Assembly: GCA_963779485.1 (NCBI GenBank)
Contig: CAVZYJ010000014.1
Coordinates: 1-64,000, forward strand
Length of the DNA: 64,000 nucleotides
Origin: CAVVJA01 sp963779485
Lineage (GTDB): Bacteria > Actinomycetota > Actinomycetes > Mycobacteriales > Jatrophihabitantaceae
Direction of reading: 5' to 3'
The first letter of the stretch is position 1; every line of letters starts with the position of its first letter. Below the pieces are notes generated by a model. The model did no database searches, was not told the DNA's origin, and saw nothing but the letters and a program-made list of their open reading frames with translations. Below are positions 51,896-60,729 of this stretch, in pieces. A program made the position numbers and the translations under genes.

Positions 51896-52468
51896 TCAGC
51901 CACGGCGCTCACCGGTGTGGGCGCCGGTCGCGGTGTCACGCAGTTCCCCTCGGGTGCCGGCGCGCGGCGCGCGGATCGGGCCGCGGCCGGACCGCTCGGC
52001 CCAGTCACCGACCAGCCGCGCCTGCAGTCCGAACATCTCGCGTTCCTCATCCGGCTCGCCGTGGTCGTAGCCGAGCAGGTGCAGGATGCCGTGGGTGCAG
52101 AGCAGCTGCAGTTCCGCCTCGGTCGAGTGCCCGGCGTGGCGGGCCTGCTCGGCCGCTACCTCCGGGCACAGCACGACGTCACCGAGCAGCGCGCCGACGC
52201 CGTTGGCGTCCGGCCGCGGCGGACCGCTGGACTCGGCATGCTCGGACGACAGGTCCTCGGCGTCCATCGGGAACGCCATCACGTCGGTCGGTCCCTCGAC
52301 GTCCATCCACTGCCGATGCAGCGCCGCCATCGCCTCCACGTCGAGCAGCACGATCGAGAGCTCAGCCATCGGGTTCACCGACAGCGAGTCGAGGACGTAC
52401 CGGCCGAGCTCGACCAGCGCCACCTCGTCGACGGGTAGGCCCGACTCATTGTTGATCTCGATGCTCAT
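51896..52468 (-). CDS. ybeY: Endoribonuclease YbeY
   Basis: This is a 190-residue protein. The ATG at 52468 (SIEINNESGLPVDEVALVEL) is chosen; the longer frame to 52591 overlaps phoH. The metal site is HGILHLLGYDH (three His). MDVEGPTDVMAFPMD and ALLGDVVLCPEVAAEQA match the family. YbeY takes part in 16S rRNA 3' maturation and ribosome quality control. The C-terminal 30 residues form a basic, Gly/Arg-rich tail. Confidence 0.95.
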   Translation of the reverse strand: MSIEINNESGLPVDEVALVELGRYVLDSLSVNPMAELSIVLLDVEAMAALHRQWMDVEGPTDVMAFPMDAEDLSSEHAESSGPPRPDANGVGALLGDVVLCPEVAAEQARHAGHSTEAELQLLCTHGILHLLGYDHGEPDEEREMFGLQARLVGDWAERSGRGPIRAPRAGTRGELRDTATGAHTGERRG

Positions 52469-52475
52469 CTCGGCC

Positions 52476-53504
52476 TCAGCGGCGGGGCGCGGCTCGATGC
52501 GGCGGCGGGCTCTGCCGGCTGGCGCCGTCCCGTTCGTCCCACCGGGCATACGCATCCACGATCTCACCAACCAGCCGATGGCGCACGACATCCGTGCTCG
52601 TGAGATACGCGAAGTGGACGTCGTCGATGTCAGTGAGGATGTCGCGTACGACCTTCAGCCCGCTGCGTGTGTCGCCGGGCAGGTCGATCTGGGTAATGTC
52701 CCCGGTGACCACGACCTTCGAACCGAAGCCGAGTCGCGTCAGGAACATCTTCATCTGCTCGGACGTGGTGTTCTGCGCCTCGTCCAGAATGATGAACGCG
52801 TCGTTGAGCGTGCGCCCGCGCATGTAGGCGAGCGGCGCCACCTCGATGGTCCCGGCCTGGGTCAGGCGGGGAATCGATTCCGGGTCGAGCATGTCGTGCA
52901 GGGCGTCGAGCAGCGGCCGCAAGTACGGGTCGATCTTGTCGTACAGCGTGCCCGGCAGGAAGCCCAGCCGCTCGCCGGCTTCGACGGCCGGGCGGGTGAG
53001 GATGATGCGGGTCACCTGCTTGGCCTGCAGCGCCTGGACGGCCTTGGCGACGGCAAGATAGGTCTTCCCGGTGCCGGCCGGTCCGATGCCGAACACCACC
53101 GTGTGCCGGTCGATCGCGTCGACGTAGTGCTTCTGGTTGAGCGTCTTCGGGCGGATGTTCTTGCCCCGCCGGGACAGGATGTTGAGGCTCAGGACCTCGG
53201 CCGGGCGTTCACCCGAGTCGGCGGTGAGGATGCCGAGAGCCCGGCCGACTGCGTCCGGGGTCAGATTCTGGCCGGCGCGGATGAGTTCCAGCAGCTCTTC
53301 GAACAGCCGCACAGCGATGGCGTTGTCGGCCGGGGCGCCGGTGATCGTGATCTCGTTGCCGCGCACGTGGATGTCGCTGTCGAGCTTCGTCTCGATGACC
53401 CGGAGCAGCTCATCTCGGGAGCCGAGCAGGGCAACCATCGCTTGCTCGCCGGGTACGACGAGGGTGGTGGAGACGCGATCAGACCGGGAAGTGGGATCTG
53501 ACAA
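52476..53504 (-). CDS. phoH: PhoH-like ATPase
   Basis: This is a 342-residue protein. Walker A is FGIGPAGTGKTYLAVAKAVQ, Walker B DAFIILDEAQNTTSEQMKMF, and sensor-like VVTGDITQIDLPGDTRSGL. The N-terminal 100 residues are a KH-like domain (SDIHVRGNEITITGAP). PhoH proteins are predicted to handle RNA with YbeY, encoded seven bases downstream. Confidence 0.95.
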   Translation of the reverse strand: MSDPTSRSDRVSTTLVVPGEQAMVALLGSRDELLRVIETKLDSDIHVRGNEITITGAPADNAIAVRLFEELLELIRAGQNLTPDAVGRALGILTADSGERPAEVLSLNILSRRGKNIRPKTLNQKHYVDAIDRHTVVFGIGPAGTGKTYLAVAKAVQALQAKQVTRIILTRPAVEAGERLGFLPGTLYDKIDPYLRPLLDALHDMLDPESIPRLTQAGTIEVAPLAYMRGRTLNDAFIILDEAQNTTSEQMKMFLTRLGFGSKVVVTGDITQIDLPGDTRSGLKVVRDILTDIDDVHFAYLTSTDVVRHRLVGEIVDAYARWDERDGASRQSPPPHRAAPRR

Positions 53505-53600
53505 GTTCGGCTTTCTGCTCGGTCCGGGGGTGGACCCGGCTCATTCTACTTTCTTCGGCCCGGATTCCCCTCAGGCGGCGATCGCGAGCCACGATCCTCG

Positions 53601-54326
53601 TCACGTCCAGCGTCCGAGCCGGGGCGCGAGAGCAGCGAGCACGGCCGCGCCGGCGGTCGAGGTGCGCAGGATGTGCGGCCCGAGACGAACAGGTGTGGCG
53701 GCAGTCAGTCGGCCGAGCTCACCGTCGGTGATCCCGCCTTCCGGGCCGACCACGATGACGAGTTCGCCGGTCGTCGGAAGCGGGAGGTCGGCCAGCCGGG
53801 TGGTTGCCTGTTCGTGCAGCACCAACGCCCCGGATGCGCGGGCGAGCCGGGCGGCCACGGCGCCCGTGTCCAAGGGCTCGGCAACCGTCGGCACCCAGGC
53901 CCGCCGGCTCTGCTTGGCCGCCTCTCGCGCGGTCCGGCGCCACTTCGACACCGCTCGCTCGCCGCGGGCACCACTCCAGACCGTGACGCACCGGGCCGCT
54001 CGCCACGGCACGATCTCGTCCACCCCGAGCTCGGTCAGCAACTCGACCGCAAGCTCGCCCCGATCGCTCTTGGGCAGCGCCTGGACCACGACGATTCGGG
54101 GATCAGCCACCGGCTCGAAGCGCCGAGCCGACACCGTGAGCTCTAGGCCGCCAGGCCGGATCGCGACGACGGTTCCCTCGAGCACGGCCCCTCGGCCGTC
54201 ACCGGCTAATACGGTCTCGCCGAGGCCGATGCGCTTGACGGTGGCCGCGTGGCGGCCCTCGTCGCCGTCGAGCAGAACCGTGCCGCCCCCGGGCAGCGGG
54301 TCGAGCAGGAACAGCGGAGGGGTCAC
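53601..54326 (-). CDS. rsmE: 16S rRNA (uracil1498-N3)-methyltransferase
   Basis: This is a 241-residue protein. It has an N-terminal PUA-like domain (GTVLLDGDEGRHAATVKRIG) and a SPOUT knot with LVIVVGPEGGITDGELGRL and RLGPHILRTSTAGAAVLAAL. It methylates U1498 of 16S rRNA with S-adenosylmethionine. It is followed by phoH and preceded five bases upstream by dnaJ, so it is probably in the hrcA-dnaJ transcript. Confidence 0.95.
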   Translation of the reverse strand: MTPPLFLLDPLPGGGTVLLDGDEGRHAATVKRIGLGETVLAGDGRGAVLEGTVVAIRPGGLELTVSARRFEPVADPRIVVVQALPKSDRGELAVELLTELGVDEIVPWRAARCVTVWSGARGERAVSKWRRTAREAAKQSRRAWVPTVAEPLDTGAVAARLARASGALVLHEQATTRLADLPLPTTGELVIVVGPEGGITDGELGRLTAATPVRLGPHILRTSTAGAAVLAALAPRLGRWT

Positions 54327-54331
54327 TCGCG

Positions 54332-55468
54332 TCAGCGGCCGCCAAAGGCGTCGCGGACCTTGCTGAACAGGCCCGACCGGCTGCCGTTCACCGCGACCTC
54401 CTCCTGGCGGAGCGCGGCCAGCTCCCGCAGCAGCTTCTCCTGTGCGTCGTCAAGGCGGGTTGGCGTCCGCACCTCGACGTGGACGAACAGGTCTCCCCGG
54501 CTCGAACTGCGCAGCCGGGGCACACCGCGCCCGCGAAGGGTGAGCATCGCGCCGTTCTGAGTGCCGGGCCGGATGTCCAGCTTCTCCTCGCCATCCAGCG
54601 TCGTCAGCACGAGATCGGTACCCAGCGCCGCGGCGGTCATCGGCACCGCGATCGTGCAGTGCAGGTCCGCACCCTCGCGGGTGAACGTATCGTCCGGCTG
54701 CTCGGCGACCTCGATGTAGAGGTCGCCGGCCGGGCCGCCACCGGGACCAACCTCGCCCTGGCCGGACAGGCGGATCCGCATGCCGTCCTCGATGCCGCCC
54801 GGCACGTCCACCGTCACCGTCCGGCGGGAGCGGACCCGGCCTTCGGCGCCACAGGTCGGGCACGGTGACGGAATCTGCTGCCCGGTGCCACCGCAGGCGG
54901 AGCAGGGGCGGCTCGTCATCACCTGGCCGAGGAACGACCGTTGCACCGACTGCACCTCACCGGAACCGCTACAGATGGGGCAGGTGCGGGGCGAGGTGCC
55001 CGGCGCGCAGCCACTCCCCGAACACGTGGAACACAACGTCGCGGTTTCCACCGAAATGTCCTTGCGGACACCGAAGGCGGCCTCGGCCAGGCTGAGGTCT
55101 AGTCGCAGCAGCGCATCCGCGCCCTGCCGCCGCCGCGGTCGGGGCCCGCGGCTGGCCGTGCCGCCGCCGAAGAACGCCTCGAACACGTCGCCGAAGCCGC
55201 CGAACCCCGCGAACGGATTCCCGGCCGTACCGGGCCCGGCGCCGGCCAGCGGGTCGCCGCCGAGATCGACGATCCGCCGCTTCTCCGGATCGGACAGCAC
55301 CTCGTAGGCGGCGGTCACCTGCTTGAAGCGCTCTTGCGCGCCCGGGTCGGGGTTGACGTCCGGGTGCAGCTCCCGGGCGAGCTTCCGGTAGGCGCGCTTG
55401 ATCTCCTCACTCGTCGCATCTCGGCGCACGCCGAGCAGCGTGTAGTAGTCGCGAGGCGAATCAGGCAC
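54332..55468 (-). CDS. dnaJ: Chaperone protein DnaJ
   Basis: This is a 378-residue protein. The GTG at 55468 is preferred by homology, since the J-domain follows at once (RDYYTLLGVRRDATSEEIKR, with HPD in ELHPDVNPDPG); an alternative GTG lies at 55516. A Gly-rich linker comes next. The zinc domain has four repeats: CSTCSGSG, CPICSGSG, CSACGGTG and CPTCGAEG. The C-terminal client-binding region ends the protein. It works with DnaK and GrpE, and matches the DnaJ2 type paired with hrcA. Confidence 0.95.
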   Translation of the reverse strand: MPDSPRDYYTLLGVRRDATSEEIKRAYRKLARELHPDVNPDPGAQERFKQVTAAYEVLSDPEKRRIVDLGGDPLAGAGPGTAGNPFAGFGGFGDVFEAFFGGGTASRGPRPRRRQGADALLRLDLSLAEAAFGVRKDISVETATLCSTCSGSGCAPGTSPRTCPICSGSGEVQSVQRSFLGQVMTSRPCSACGGTGQQIPSPCPTCGAEGRVRSRRTVTVDVPGGIEDGMRIRLSGQGEVGPGGGPAGDLYIEVAEQPDDTFTREGADLHCTIAVPMTAAALGTDLVLTTLDGEEKLDIRPGTQNGAMLTLRGRGVPRLRSSSRGDLFVHVEVRTPTRLDDAQEKLLRELAALRQEEVAVNGSRSGLFSKVRDAFGGR

Positions 55469-55551
55469 AGGACATTCTGCTCTCGGTGTGGTCAGGTCGC
55501 GGTTGGCACTCGGCACCGCTAGGTCTCACCAGTGTACGGAGCCCACCGACG

Positions 55552-56571
55552 TCAGCGCTCAGCCAGCAGGTCACCCACGTATCGGGCAACGGCGGCGACC
55601 CGAGCCATAGTGTGGCCGTAGTCCATCCGGCGCGGACCGAGCACGCCGACCGCCCCGACCGCCGCGCCCGGCGGCCCGTAGCCGCTCGTCACGACGGATG
55701 CCGAATGCAGCCCAGCGTGGACATTCTCGTTGCCGATGCGGACCACCACCTGGCTCGAGGCCATCGACTGGTCGAGCAGGCGGAGCAGCACGACCTGCTC
55801 TTCCAGGGCCTCCAGCACCGGACGAATAGCTGGAAAGTCGAGCGCATGTTCGGCCAGGTTCGCCGTACCACCAAGGACGATCCGATCGCTGTGTGCCTCG
55901 ACGAGCGTCTCCAGCAGCACGGAGGTCAGCGTCGCGACCAGGCCGCGGAGTTCGCGGGCCACGCCGAGCGGCAGATCGGTGATGATCTCCGGCGTCTCGG
56001 CCAGCAATCGATCCCGCAGCCGGTTGTTGAGCGTGGCCCGCAGGTCCGCCACTACGTCATCGCTGACCGATCCCGGCAGCTCGACGACCCGCTGCTCGAC
56101 CCGGCCGGTATCGGTGATCAGCACGAGTAGCAACCGGGACGAGCTGAGGGCAACGATCTCGATGTGCCGCACCCGGCTGCGGGACAGCGACGGGTACTGC
56201 ACGACGGCCACGTTGCGCGTGAGTTGGGCCAGTGTGCGCACGGCCCGGTGGAGTACGTCGTCGAGATCCACCGCCTCGTCCAGGAACGTCTCGATGGCCC
56301 GGCGCTCCGCGCCAGACAGGGGTTTGATCGACGTCAACCGGTCGACAAAGATCCGGTAGCCGGCGTCCGTCGGCACTCGACCCGCGCTCGTGTGGGGCTG
56401 GGCGATCAGCCCGTCCTCCTCCAGCGCGGCCATGTCGTTGCGGATCGTTGCCGACGACACCCCGAGGTTGTGCCGATCAGCGAGGGCCTTGCTGCCGACA
56501 GGCTCGCGGGTGCTGATGAAGTCCTCGACGATCGCGCGCAGGACCTCGAGCTTGCGGTCCTCCACGCTCAT
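55552..56571 (-). CDS. hrcA: Heat-inducible transcription repressor HrcA
   Basis: This is a 339-residue protein. The ATG at 56571 (SVEDRKLEVLRAIVEDFIST) follows GGAGAC; the longer frame is unsupported. An N-terminal winged helix (LGVSSATIRNDMAALEEDGL) is followed by GRVPTDAGYRIFVDRL and the HrcA core. It represses groE/dnaK-type genes at CIRCE sites and falls off in heat. I see no CIRCE inverted repeat in this window, so its own operon may not be the target. Confidence 0.95.
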   Translation of the reverse strand: MSVEDRKLEVLRAIVEDFISTREPVGSKALADRHNLGVSSATIRNDMAALEEDGLIAQPHTSAGRVPTDAGYRIFVDRLTSIKPLSGAERRAIETFLDEAVDLDDVLHRAVRTLAQLTRNVAVVQYPSLSRSRVRHIEIVALSSSRLLLVLITDTGRVEQRVVELPGSVSDDVVADLRATLNNRLRDRLLAETPEIITDLPLGVARELRGLVATLTSVLLETLVEAHSDRIVLGGTANLAEHALDFPAIRPVLEALEEQVVLLRLLDQSMASSQVVVRIGNENVHAGLHSASVVTSGYGPPGAAVGAVGVLGPRRMDYGHTMARVAAVARYVGDLLAER

Positions 56572-56677
56572 CCGCGATCCGTCTCCTCGCCGCCCACGCG
56601 CTCTGGCGGGCCGCTGTGCACCACCGTGACCATCGTAGTTAACCGGCGACGAGGTACGCTGCACCGCCTAGGATGAT

Positions 56678-57055
56678 TTGTCGCATTCCGCAGGGTGCGA
56701 CCGGCGGTACCGGGTAGGTGATCTTCTGATCTTCAAGGCCGTGCGCGATGGCCGCCCCTACCCCGATCACGCCCTGTCCTCCCGCGACTGGTCGAGCGTC
56801 CCGCCCCGTGCGGTCCGACTCGACGAACTCATCACTACCCGCAAGGAGCTGGCTCTCGACCAGCTCCTGGACGAGGACTCCACGTTCTACGGCGACCTGT
56901 TCCCGCATGCGGTGCAGTGGCAGGGCAACATCTACCTCGAAGACGGGCTGCACCGCGCCCTCCGAGCCGCCCTGCAACAACGGCACACCTTGCATGTACG
57001 GGTCCTCGACCTCGATGCGCTCCGCTATGTGCGGCGGGCGAGGCCGGACAGCTGA
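56678..57055 (+). CDS. Conserved actinobacterial protein of unknown function (Rv2375-like)
   Basis: This is a 125-residue protein from a TTG, divergent from hrcA. The conserved core reads RYRVGDLLIFKAVRDGRPYP, DEDSTFYGDLFPHAVQWQGN and LEDGLHRALRAALQQRHTLH. A protein with this pattern sits beside hrcA in M. tuberculosis (Rv2375). It looks like a small alpha/beta fold with Asp and His residues; function is unknown. The start site is uncertain. Confidence 0.8.
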   Translation: MSHSAGCDRRYRVGDLLIFKAVRDGRPYPDHALSSRDWSSVPPRAVRLDELITTRKELALDQLLDEDSTFYGDLFPHAVQWQGNIYLEDGLHRALRAALQQRHTLHVRVLDLDALRYVRRARPDS

Positions 57056-57185
57056 CCTCGCGTCGGCCGATCCACCGAGATTCCTGTCTCCAGACCCTGT
57101 CGGGAGTTCGATCCGTCTGTTCTCATAGTTCGGACGGGGGTTCTTCTAGTTGTGGTGAGGTTGCCTGGACGTTTCGGAGGGGTAG

Positions 57186-57431
57186 ATGAAAGCACACAAC
57201 TTATTGACCCTGGAGCAGGAAATTACCGAGGACGGTTGGGTCGTCCACTCGCAGGCGTACGTTGATCCGAGCGATGTTCCTGGCCGGGTCGATCGGGGTG
57301 GATACGACATCGTGCTCACCGCTCCAGATGGAGTTACACATCACGCGCGCGGCCCTACACGAGCCGCGGCATTACGTTCCGCGTGCGACACCGCGGGCCT
57401 GCTGCCCGCGGCCGGACCGCTCCTGACGTAG
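57186..57431 (+). CDS. Small conserved hypothetical protein
   Basis: This is an 81-residue protein. The ATG at 57186 follows GGAGGGG. It contains LEQEITEDGWVVHSQAYVDP and RGGYDIVLTAPDGVTHHARG, suggesting a small beta-sheet fold with a C-terminal helix (RAAALRSACDTAGLL). No family recognised. Confidence 0.65.
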   Translation: MKAHNLLTLEQEITEDGWVVHSQAYVDPSDVPGRVDRGGYDIVLTAPDGVTHHARGPTRAAALRSACDTAGLLPAAGPLLT

Positions 57432-57440
57432 GCGGCGCCG

Positions 57441-57614
57441 TTACCCGTCCGCGGGCTTGTCGCCTCCGTCCGGTTCAGGGGATGAGTCCACCGCCGGGCG
57501 GCGAGCTACCGGCTCCTGCACCACTTCGTCCGGATCGATCGGCAAGCTGTCCGGATCCGGCGTGGCCTTATCGGGGCTGTGGGTGCCGGGTGCTTGCTCC
57601 GGATTGCCGCGCAT
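57441..57614 (-). CDS. Possible small acidic/Pro-rich protein
   Basis: This is a 57-residue frame from the ATG at 57614, rich in Pro, Asp and Glu (DSLPIDPDEVVQEPVARRPA). It has a disordered tail. Such short proteins occur beside hemW in related genomes, but I cannot verify this here. Support is composition only. Confidence 0.45.
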   Translation of the reverse strand: MRGNPEQAPGTHSPDKATPDPDSLPIDPDEVVQEPVARRPAVDSSPEPDGGDKPADG

Positions 57615-57643
57615 GACCGGGTTATGCCCGGCCAGGCCCGTTC

Positions 57644-58879
57644 TCAACCGAGCAGATCCCGAACCACGGCGTCGGCCAGCAGCCGACCGCGCTGGGTGAG
57701 CGCCAGCCGCCCGTCCCGCGACGCGGCCGCCTCGGCCAATCCCCAGGTGACCAGCTGCGGCAATTTGGCTCGGGACGGTCGCGGCAGGTCGCGCACGTCC
57801 AGCCCTTCGCGGAGCCGCACGCCCAGCATGAGCCGCTCGGTGAGCTGCGCCCGCTCGTTCAACGTCTCGCGGCCGGCGGCCGGGCTCCGCCCCGCCTCGA
57901 GCATCGCGCTGTAGCGGACCGGGTGTTTGACGTTCCACCACCGCACGCCGGAGATGTGGCTGTGCGCTCCCGGGCCGATCCCCCACCAGTTCGCCTCTCG
58001 CCAGTAGAGCAGGTTGTGCCGCGAGCGGGCGGCGGCGGAGCGGGCCCAGTTGGACACCTCGTACCACTCGAAGCCGGCGCGCCGCAGGGTTTCGTCGGCC
58101 TGGACGTACCGGTCAGCGAGAACGTCGTCATCCAGCGGCGGCAGCGCGCCGGAGGCAACTTGCCGGGCGAGGGCGGTGCCGTCCTCGACGACGAGCGCGT
58201 ACGCGCTGATGTGGTCCGGTCGCGCCCGTATCGCCGCGTCGAGGGAGGCCTGCCAATCGGCGTCGGTCTCGTGCGGCGCGCCGTAGATGAGGTCCAGATT
58301 CACGTGGTCGAACCCTGCGGCGTGCGCCTCCGCCACCGCTTCTTCGGGTCGACCGGGCCGATGCGTGCGGTCCAGCACGGCCAACACGTGGGGAATCGCC
58401 GACTGCATGCCGAGCGACACTCGGGTGAATCCCGCGGCGCGCAGCTTGTCGAAGTAGGCCGGTGTCACCGAGTCAGGGTTCGCCTCGGTGGTTATCTCGA
58501 CGTCCGGAACGAGACCGAACAGGTCCCGGATCTCGCGCACGATGAGACCGAGATGGTCGGCCGGAAGGATCGTCGGCGTGCCGCCGCCGAAGAAGACGGT
58601 GGACGCGAGCGGCCCGACATCTCGAAGAACATGCCGAGCCAGCCGCAACTCCAACAGCACGGTGTCGACGTAACTTCCCCGGCTGATCCCCGCCCCCAGC
58701 TCCGGCGCGGTGTAAGTGTTGAAGTCGCAGTAGCCACACCGGGTTTGGCAGAACGGGACGTGCACGTAGATACCGAACGGAACTCCTCGCGCGGCGTCCC
58801 GGACGGAGGTCGGTAAGCGCCCGTCAGGGGGAGGCGGATCGCCCGCGGGCAACGCGGATGGCACGCCTCCAGTCTTCAT
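57644..58879 (-). CDS. hemW: Radical SAM heme chaperone HemW
   Basis: This is a 411-residue protein. The ATG at 58879 is chosen because the family begins shortly after; the longer frame to 59134 is antisense to other genes. The radical SAM motif is FCQTRCGYCDFNTY (Cys-x3-Cys-x2-Cys), then FFGGGTPTILP, VSLGMQSAIPHVL and NLDLIYGAPHETDADW. The HemW-specific HNLLYWREANWWGIGPGAHS is present. HemW inserts heme into respiratory proteins and is not coproporphyrinogen oxidase. Confidence 0.93.
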   Translation of the reverse strand: MKTGGVPSALPAGDPPPPDGRLPTSVRDAARGVPFGIYVHVPFCQTRCGYCDFNTYTAPELGAGISRGSYVDTVLLELRLARHVLRDVGPLASTVFFGGGTPTILPADHLGLIVREIRDLFGLVPDVEITTEANPDSVTPAYFDKLRAAGFTRVSLGMQSAIPHVLAVLDRTHRPGRPEEAVAEAHAAGFDHVNLDLIYGAPHETDADWQASLDAAIRARPDHISAYALVVEDGTALARQVASGALPPLDDDVLADRYVQADETLRRAGFEWYEVSNWARSAAARSRHNLLYWREANWWGIGPGAHSHISGVRWWNVKHPVRYSAMLEAGRSPAAGRETLNERAQLTERLMLGVRLREGLDVRDLPRPSRAKLPQLVTWGLAEAAASRDGRLALTQRGRLLADAVVRDLLG

Positions 58880-58926
58880 CCTCGCGGGGCCGCGAGCACG
58901 CGCGACCCGCGGAGCCGGCCCGCCGA

Positions 58927-59211
58927 TTACCCGGCGGGTAGCCCGGTTACCGTCACCGGGCGCGTCGTCTCGGCGGTCTCGGCGACTGTCCGCCGCAGCA
59001 CGTCGGCGAGCGCGGCCCGGTCTGCGGCCGGGAGCCCGGGCGGAGGCAGCCACCGGAGTGTGACCGGGCCAGCCGGCAGCCACGACAGGTCCCGCAGCAC
59101 GTCGGCCAGGCCGTCCAGATTGGCGGATGCCCATGCCGGTGCCTCGACCGCCGCATAGATCGCCCGAATCGCGGCCCGGCGCACGTCAGCCCGCGCGCCG
59201 GCGTCAGTCAC
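58927..59211 (-). CDS. Barstar-family inhibitor
   Basis: This is a 94-residue protein with the barstar pattern: APAWASANLDGLADVLRDLS, WLPAGPVTLRWLPPP and a helical end. It probably binds and blocks the RNase encoded four bases upstream. Toxin-antitoxin or self-protection use is inferred from the pairing. Confidence 0.85.
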   Translation of the reverse strand: MTDAGARADVRRAAIRAIYAAVEAPAWASANLDGLADVLRDLSWLPAGPVTLRWLPPPGLPAADRAALADVLRRTVAETAETTRPVTVTGLPAG

Positions 59212-59214
59212 AGT

Positions 59215-59673
59215 TCACCTGGCCACGTCCACTCGGCGGAAGCTCTCGTAGTGATCGGCGGTGTAGTAGAACTCGCCGTCGCGCCCGGTGATGATTCGAC
59301 GAGCGCCCCGATCCGGGGATCCGGGGGTCGACACGGTGAACTCGTGGTAGTACCCGCGGGGTTCGATCGGAAGATGGCGTTCGGCGTTCGCGAACACCAC
59401 GCCGTCCTGGCGATACGGGAACGGACCGCCCTCCTGAATGAGCGCCACCGTGTCCGCGGCCTGCGGCGGAAGCGCAGACAGCGGAACCTGCGCACCCGAC
59501 CTGGCCGACGCCGAGCCGACGCTCGATCGGGAAACGGGTGCGCTCGACGACGCTGAGGTCGAGGACCGCGGACTCCCATGGTGGACGGCCGAGACCGCGT
59601 AGCCGATCACGAGAAGCACGATCAGTGCGACCAGCGCCAGGAGCGGCCAGCGGACGCGGCGGAGGGAGCGCAC
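59215..59673 (-). CDS. Exported guanyl-specific ribonuclease (RNase Sa/N1 type)
   Basis: This is a 152-residue protein. An N-terminal hydrophobic segment (WPLLALVALIVLLVIGYAVS) acts as a signal or anchor. A Ser-rich linker follows, then the RNase Sa-type domain: LPPQAADTVALIQEGGPFPY, RQDGVVFANAERHLP, HEFTVSTPGSPDRGARRI and the ending YYTADHYESFRRV. Catalytic Glu (HEF), Arg (ARRI) and His (DHY) are all present. Coupled to a barstar gene, as in barnase/barstar. Confidence 0.9.
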   Translation of the reverse strand: MRSLRRVRWPLLALVALIVLLVIGYAVSAVHHGSPRSSTSASSSAPVSRSSVGSASARSGAQVPLSALPPQAADTVALIQEGGPFPYRQDGVVFANAERHLPIEPRGYYHEFTVSTPGSPDRGARRIITGRDGEFYYTADHYESFRRVDVAR

Positions 59674-59710
59674 GGAGGCTCACCCTAGGCGGCGTGCTTG
59701 TATCAGCGTC

Positions 59711-60460
59711 ATGGATGAAGCATTGCGCGCCGAGACCATCCGGATGCTGGGAGCAGGCGGCGACGAGATCGAGGCCTATCTCGCTCGACCGCTCTCGGAT
59801 CGTCGCCGCGGTGGCGTAGTCGTCATCCACCATCTGCCCGGGTACGACCGGGCGACGAAGGAGATGACGCGGCGGTTCGCGGTTATGGGGTACGACGCGC
59901 TGTGCCCGAACCTGTTCTGGCGCGAGGCACCCGGGGCGGAGCCGGACGACGCGTCCGCGGCGGCCCGCGCTGCCGGCGGGATCCCCGACCAGCGGCTCGT
60001 CGACGATGTCGCGGCCGCGGCCGACTATCTCCGGGCGCTGCCGGACGCGACCGGCCGCATCGGCGTGATCGGACACTGCTCCGGCGGCCGGCAAGCCGTG
60101 CTCACCGCCTGCCACCTCCAGGTCGATGCCGTTGTCGATTGTTACGGCGCCTTCGTCACGGGCGACCCGCCGCCGAATGCCACGGTCCGGGTGACCAACC
60201 TGGTGCCGATCCTGCCCAACTTGTCGGCCCCGGTTCTCGGGCTGTTCGGCAACGAGGACAAGGCGCCGTCACCCGAGCAGGTCGACGAGTTCGAGGCGAT
60301 CTTGCGAGCGAACGGCAAGCGGGCCGAGTTCTACCGCTACTCGTCCGCGGGACACGCCTTCTTCGCCGTCGACCGCACGAGCTACCGGGTGACGGCCGCC
60401 CTCGACGGCTGGGAACGGATCGCCGCCTTCTTCGGTCGCCACGTGGGCCCGGCGGTCTGA
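59711..60460 (+). CDS. Dienelactone hydrolase family protein
   Basis: This is a 249-residue protein with the alpha/beta fold of dienelactone hydrolase. The nucleophile is Cys in RIGVIGHCSGGRQAVLTACH; Asp is in LFGNEDKAPSPEQVDEF and His in YSSAGHAFFAVDR. Strand one is GGVVVIHHLPGYDRATKEM. It probably hydrolyses a small lactone or ester in the cytoplasm. A DUF6295 gene and an oxidoreductase follow closely, suggesting a small unit. Confidence 0.88.
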   Translation: MDEALRAETIRMLGAGGDEIEAYLARPLSDRRRGGVVVIHHLPGYDRATKEMTRRFAVMGYDALCPNLFWREAPGAEPDDASAAARAAGGIPDQRLVDDVAAAADYLRALPDATGRIGVIGHCSGGRQAVLTACHLQVDAVVDCYGAFVTGDPPPNATVRVTNLVPILPNLSAPVLGLFGNEDKAPSPEQVDEFEAILRANGKRAEFYRYSSAGHAFFAVDRTSYRVTAALDGWERIAAFFGRHVGPAV

Positions 60461-60463
60461 GCC

Positions 60464-60724
60464 ATGTGCACCTACGCCACCGAGCACATCGCAATCGCCG
60501 GCAGCGGCAAGGGACGGGACGGTTGGTTCCGGCTCACGGATGCGAACGTGTACTACGACCATCCCGTCCATGCCCTCGCCGAGCACACGCTCAACATCGA
60601 CTTCGCGGCGCCGGCCCTGGGCCCGGCCGCCCGGGTGGCGGTCGAGCTGGACGCCGATTCGGCCGAGCGGCTCGTCGACGCGATGCGGCGCGCTCTGGCG
60701 GCACGTCCCGACGCCGTACGTTGA
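60464..60724 (+). CDS. DUF6295 family protein
   Basis: This is an 86-residue protein opening CTYATEHIAIAGSGKGRDGW, then FRLTDANVYYDHPVHALAEH and TLNIDFAAPALGPAARVAVE, the DUF6295 pattern. It starts three bases after the dienelactone hydrolase stop. Conserved Cys and His near the start could bind a metal. Function is unknown. Confidence 0.82.
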   Translation: MCTYATEHIAIAGSGKGRDGWFRLTDANVYYDHPVHALAEHTLNIDFAAPALGPAARVAVELDADSAERLVDAMRRALAARPDAVR

Positions 60725-60729
60725 CGGTC

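Noticed and set aside
55469..57055. CIRCE operator near hrcA/dnaJ
   Set aside because: No TTAGCACTC-N9-GAGTGCTAA-like repeat is visible around the genes.
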